A model generated the notes under the pieces. It was not told the DNA's origin and ran no database searches. It saw only the letters and a list, made by a program, of their open reading frames with translations. Below are positions 39,511-40,827 of a stretch of 40,827 bases of DNA, one piece after another. Positions within the stretch are counted from its first letter, which is position 1. Each line of letters begins with the position of its first letter. This stretch comes from an uncultured Clostridia bacterium (GTDB lineage: Bacteria; Bacillota; Clostridia; Christensenellales; Borkfalkiaceae), in contig CANQHV010000016.1 in NCBI GenBank assembly GCA_947624005.1, positions 1-40,827 of the forward strand. The letters are read 5' to 3'. Made by a program: the position numbers and the translations under genes.

Positions 39511-40238
39511 ACCTTGTCCCTCAATCTGCGTTTAAAATAGCCGTGAATACCGTAGTACGGTTTCAGAACGTTGGGGTAAAAGTCGCTTTTGCCGCCGATT
39601 GCCTGCGCCGCTGCCGCGAAAGCCTTTAAAGTGGCGGGTTTTATGCCGCCGACGGGCAGTGTAAGGTCCTCGGGAATGACGGCGATAAGCGAAAGCCGCA
39701 GAAGAGCCGCCGCCTCCTCGGCGCAGACCACGTCGCCGTCGATAACCTGCGCGCCGCTCAACTTGTTTACCGCTACCAAAATTTTTTTCATACCGCCGTC
39801 CGCAAGCATAGCGCGACAGCAATCCGCGCTTTTAAGCGAGGGCGCGTAGGGTTCGGCGACTATAACCGCCTCGTCGCAGGCGGCAAGCGCGGTTTTGTCG
39901 CAAATCACATAGTCGAAAAGCCCCTCGGTTTCGGCGACGGCGCGCACAGCCACGTCCTTTGTGACCGCGCCCAGCGAGGGCATAACGCATAAATTTACTG
40001 CGTCGCGGCAACTTAAAAGGGTCTGTTTGGCGCGGCACGCGCCCTGTTCGAAGTCCGCAAGCGTGTACACCTGCGCGTTTTCAAGCCCCGCGACGTATAG
40101 CCCGCCGCCCGCGACCGCGTCGCCGTCCACAAGCATGACGCGCTCGCCCGTAAGCGCGAGCGCGCGCGCAATATAATAGGCGCAGGTGGTTACGCCCGTT
40201 CCGCCTTTAAGACTCGTGAAATAAATTTTTTTAGCCAT
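39507..40238 (-). CDS. MinD/ParA-like protein with a changed P-loop
   Basis: A 243-residue protein of the MinD/ParA/Mrp fold. The deviant Walker A, normally KGGxGKT[ST], reads LKGGTGVTT: the signature first Lys is kept, but the P-loop Lys is Val. LVDGDAVAGGGLYVAGLE is the switch I/A' region (DxD kept). YVICDKTAL is the Walker B region, where the usual D(T/C)P has changed. VAVNKLSG matches the base-binding NK. The C-terminus (YFKRRLRDKV) is basic and could be a membrane-targeting helix like that of MinD. ATPase activity is uncertain. It has no classical ribosome binding site; a possible -10 lies six bases upstream of the ATG. Confidence 0.75.
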   Translation of the reverse strand: MAKKIYFTSLKGGTGVTTCAYYIARALALTGERVMLVDGDAVAGGGLYVAGLENAQVYTLADFEQGACRAKQTLLSCRDAVNLCVMPSLGAVTKDVAVRAVAETEGLFDYVICDKTALAACDEAVIVAEPYAPSLKSADCCRAMLADGGMKKILVAVNKLSGAQVIDGDVVCAEEAAALLRLSLIAVIPEDLTLPVGGIKPATLKAFAAAAQAIGGKSDFYPNVLKPYYGIHGYFKRRLRDKV

Positions 40239-40244
40239 AACCCT

Positions 40245-40250
40245 ATTTTA
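40245..40250 (-). promoter_or_regulatory. Possible -10 box of the MinD-like gene
   Basis: Minus strand TAAAAT followed by six bases (AGGGTT) and the ATG at 40238, the same spacing as for pcrA and ade. No convincing -35 is seen. Confidence 0.3.
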
Positions 40251-40389
40251 ACGGGCGTATAAGCGCAAAATTTAAGACGCTTTGCCGAAAAATGCGTATT
40301 TTAACATTTTTCGCATAACCGCTTTTCCGCGCCGCTTATTATTAAATAAAAGAAGGGGGGTAGCGCGCTTAATTCGGAAAATTGCAAGC

Positions 40390-40426
40390 CCCCAACCCCG
40401 CCCGCAAGTTGCGGGCGGGGTTGGGG
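40390..40426. repeat. GC hairpin in the right-hand gap
   Basis: A perfect 16-bp stem (40390-40405 with 40411-40426), loop AAGTT. The minus-strand tip reads CGCAACTTGCG. No adequate T-run. It is the first structure in a gene-free stretch from 40251 to 40752; the rest of that stretch holds the hairpins listed next and no gene that I can support. Confidence 0.85.
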
Positions 40427-40520
40427 AAAGAGCGGGGTAGGGTTGAGCGTAATCGAAGTTTTTCGCTTGATTTGAGTGCGAGGCGAACGGAAACGGCGGC
40501 GCTCGGAATAACAGAAGAAT

Positions 40521-40552
40521 GTGAGGTGCGCGGCAATCGCCGCGCACCTCAC
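40521..40552. repeat. GC hairpin, first of the AGAAGAAT-preceded pair
   Basis: GTGAGGTGCGCGGC pairs perfectly with GCCGCGCACCTCAC around AATC. It is preceded by TCGGAATAACAGAAGAAT, which combines the leaders seen before hairpins at 14421, 14477 and 40600. Confidence 0.85.
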
Positions 40553-40599
40553 ATTTAAATTAATTAATAATAAAGTCACAGATTAAAGTTGTAGAAGAA

Positions 40600-40633
40600 T
40601 ATGCGGCGCGCGGCGACTGCCGCGCGCCGCATA
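40600..40633. repeat. GC hairpin, second of the AGAAGAAT-preceded pair
   Basis: A 15-bp stem TATGCGGCGCGCGGC around GACT with its exact complement. Preceded by AGAAGAA. No T-run. Confidence 0.85.
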
Positions 40634-40636
40634 TAA

Positions 40637-40689
40637 AATCGGCGGCGAAAGCATAAGCGACGATATATTTCGTTGAAATATCGCCGATT
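40637..40689. repeat. Two-tier stem between GC hairpins
   Basis: AATCGGCG (40637-40644) pairs with CGCCGATT (40682-40689). Inside, ATATTTC pairs with GAAATAT around GTT. Unlike its neighbours it is AT-rich at the tip. Confidence 0.6.
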
Positions 40690-40706
40690 GAAAGATGCTG
40701 TGGCAA

Positions 40707-40746
40707 AATAATGAGCGGCGCGGCAACTGCCGCGCCGCTCATTATT
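40707..40746. repeat. GC hairpin next to the right inverted repeat
   Basis: An 18-bp stem (40707-40724 with 40729-40746) around AACT, from AATAATGAGCGGCGCGGC and its exact complement. It stands six bases from the right copy of the terminal repeat, as the hairpin at 87-117 stands next to the left copy. Confidence 0.85.
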
Positions 40747-40752
40747 AATAAA

Positions 40753-40827
40753 GGTGAATTATCATAACAAGTGCAACGGGTGAGGGTAAAAAAGTAGTTC
40801 ATATAAATCAACTGTGTTAGAATAGAT
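40753..40827. repeat. Right copy of the 75-bp terminal inverted repeat
   Basis: Exact reverse complement of bases 1-75. Contains GTGCAACGGGTGAGGGTAAA and an AT-rich end; no gene. Confidence 0.9.

Noticed and set aside
40390-40746. CRISPR array or attachment-site array
   Set aside because: The palindromes have different stems and irregular spacing; there are no constant direct repeats and no cas genes.
1-40827. Composite transposon or linear plasmid bounded by inverted ends
   Set aside because: The interior is dominated by single-copy housekeeping genes (secA, ileS, ligA, pcrA, tsaD) with no transposase or terminal-protein gene.

Overview
The window looks like chromosomal DNA of a low-to-mid GC Gram-positive bacterium of the class Clostridia, probably an uncultured gut lineage. 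The pointers are AGGAGG-type ribosome binding sites, TTGACA-17-TATAAT promoters, a T-box leader before ileS, a SigB/SigF-type sigma operon, QueH, a pcrA-ligA pair, adenine deaminase and HelD. The taxonomy is inferred from gene content only. I see no rRNA, tRNA, CRISPR, prophage or transposase gene.

Layout. 1-75 and 40753-40827 are a perfect 75-bp inverted repeat that closes both ends of the window. 121-672 (-) is a small membrane protein. 868-2333 (+) is trmB plus a metallophosphoesterase. 2412-3993 (-) is queH plus an atypical ornithine-type carbamoyltransferase. 4125-6293 (+) is a MalK-like ATPase with broken ABC motifs and an ArsP_2-type membrane transporter, followed by a 580-bp repeat-bearing gap. 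6917-14381 (+) is helD, rpsU, a small unknown, pcrA and ligA. A gap with three GC hairpins precedes a metal-responsive arsR-cadA operon (14724-17376). 17456-25080 (+) is ade, secA, prfB, an unknown and tsaD. 25194-28619 is promoter, T-box and type 2 ileS. 28723-29217 (-) is a membrane protein with a C10 tract. 29402-32066 (+) is feoA-feoB-RluA-type synthase, all overlapping. 32178-33551 (-) is citrate synthase. 33760-35504 (+) is a four-gene partner-switching operon: STAS, degenerate anti-sigma ATPase, sigma factor, second anti-sigma ATPase. 35639-37168 (-) is a polytopic membrane protein. 37498-39179 (+) is an AT-hook/PucR-type regulator with an S41 protease lipoprotein. 39298-40238 (-) is a MinD/ParA-like protein with a changed P-loop and a small overlapping partner.

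Three themes recur. First, many enzymes here are recognisable family members with altered signature residues (MalK-like ATPase, FeoB G4, carbamoyltransferase, MinD-like P-loop, CadA TGE motif). Second, the gaps hold a family of perfect GC-rich hairpins whose stems differ but whose loops share an oriented core close to CAAnCTG; some are terminators and some form arrays away from genes. Third, several genes have a -10 box ending six bases before the ATG, which suggests leaderless transcripts.
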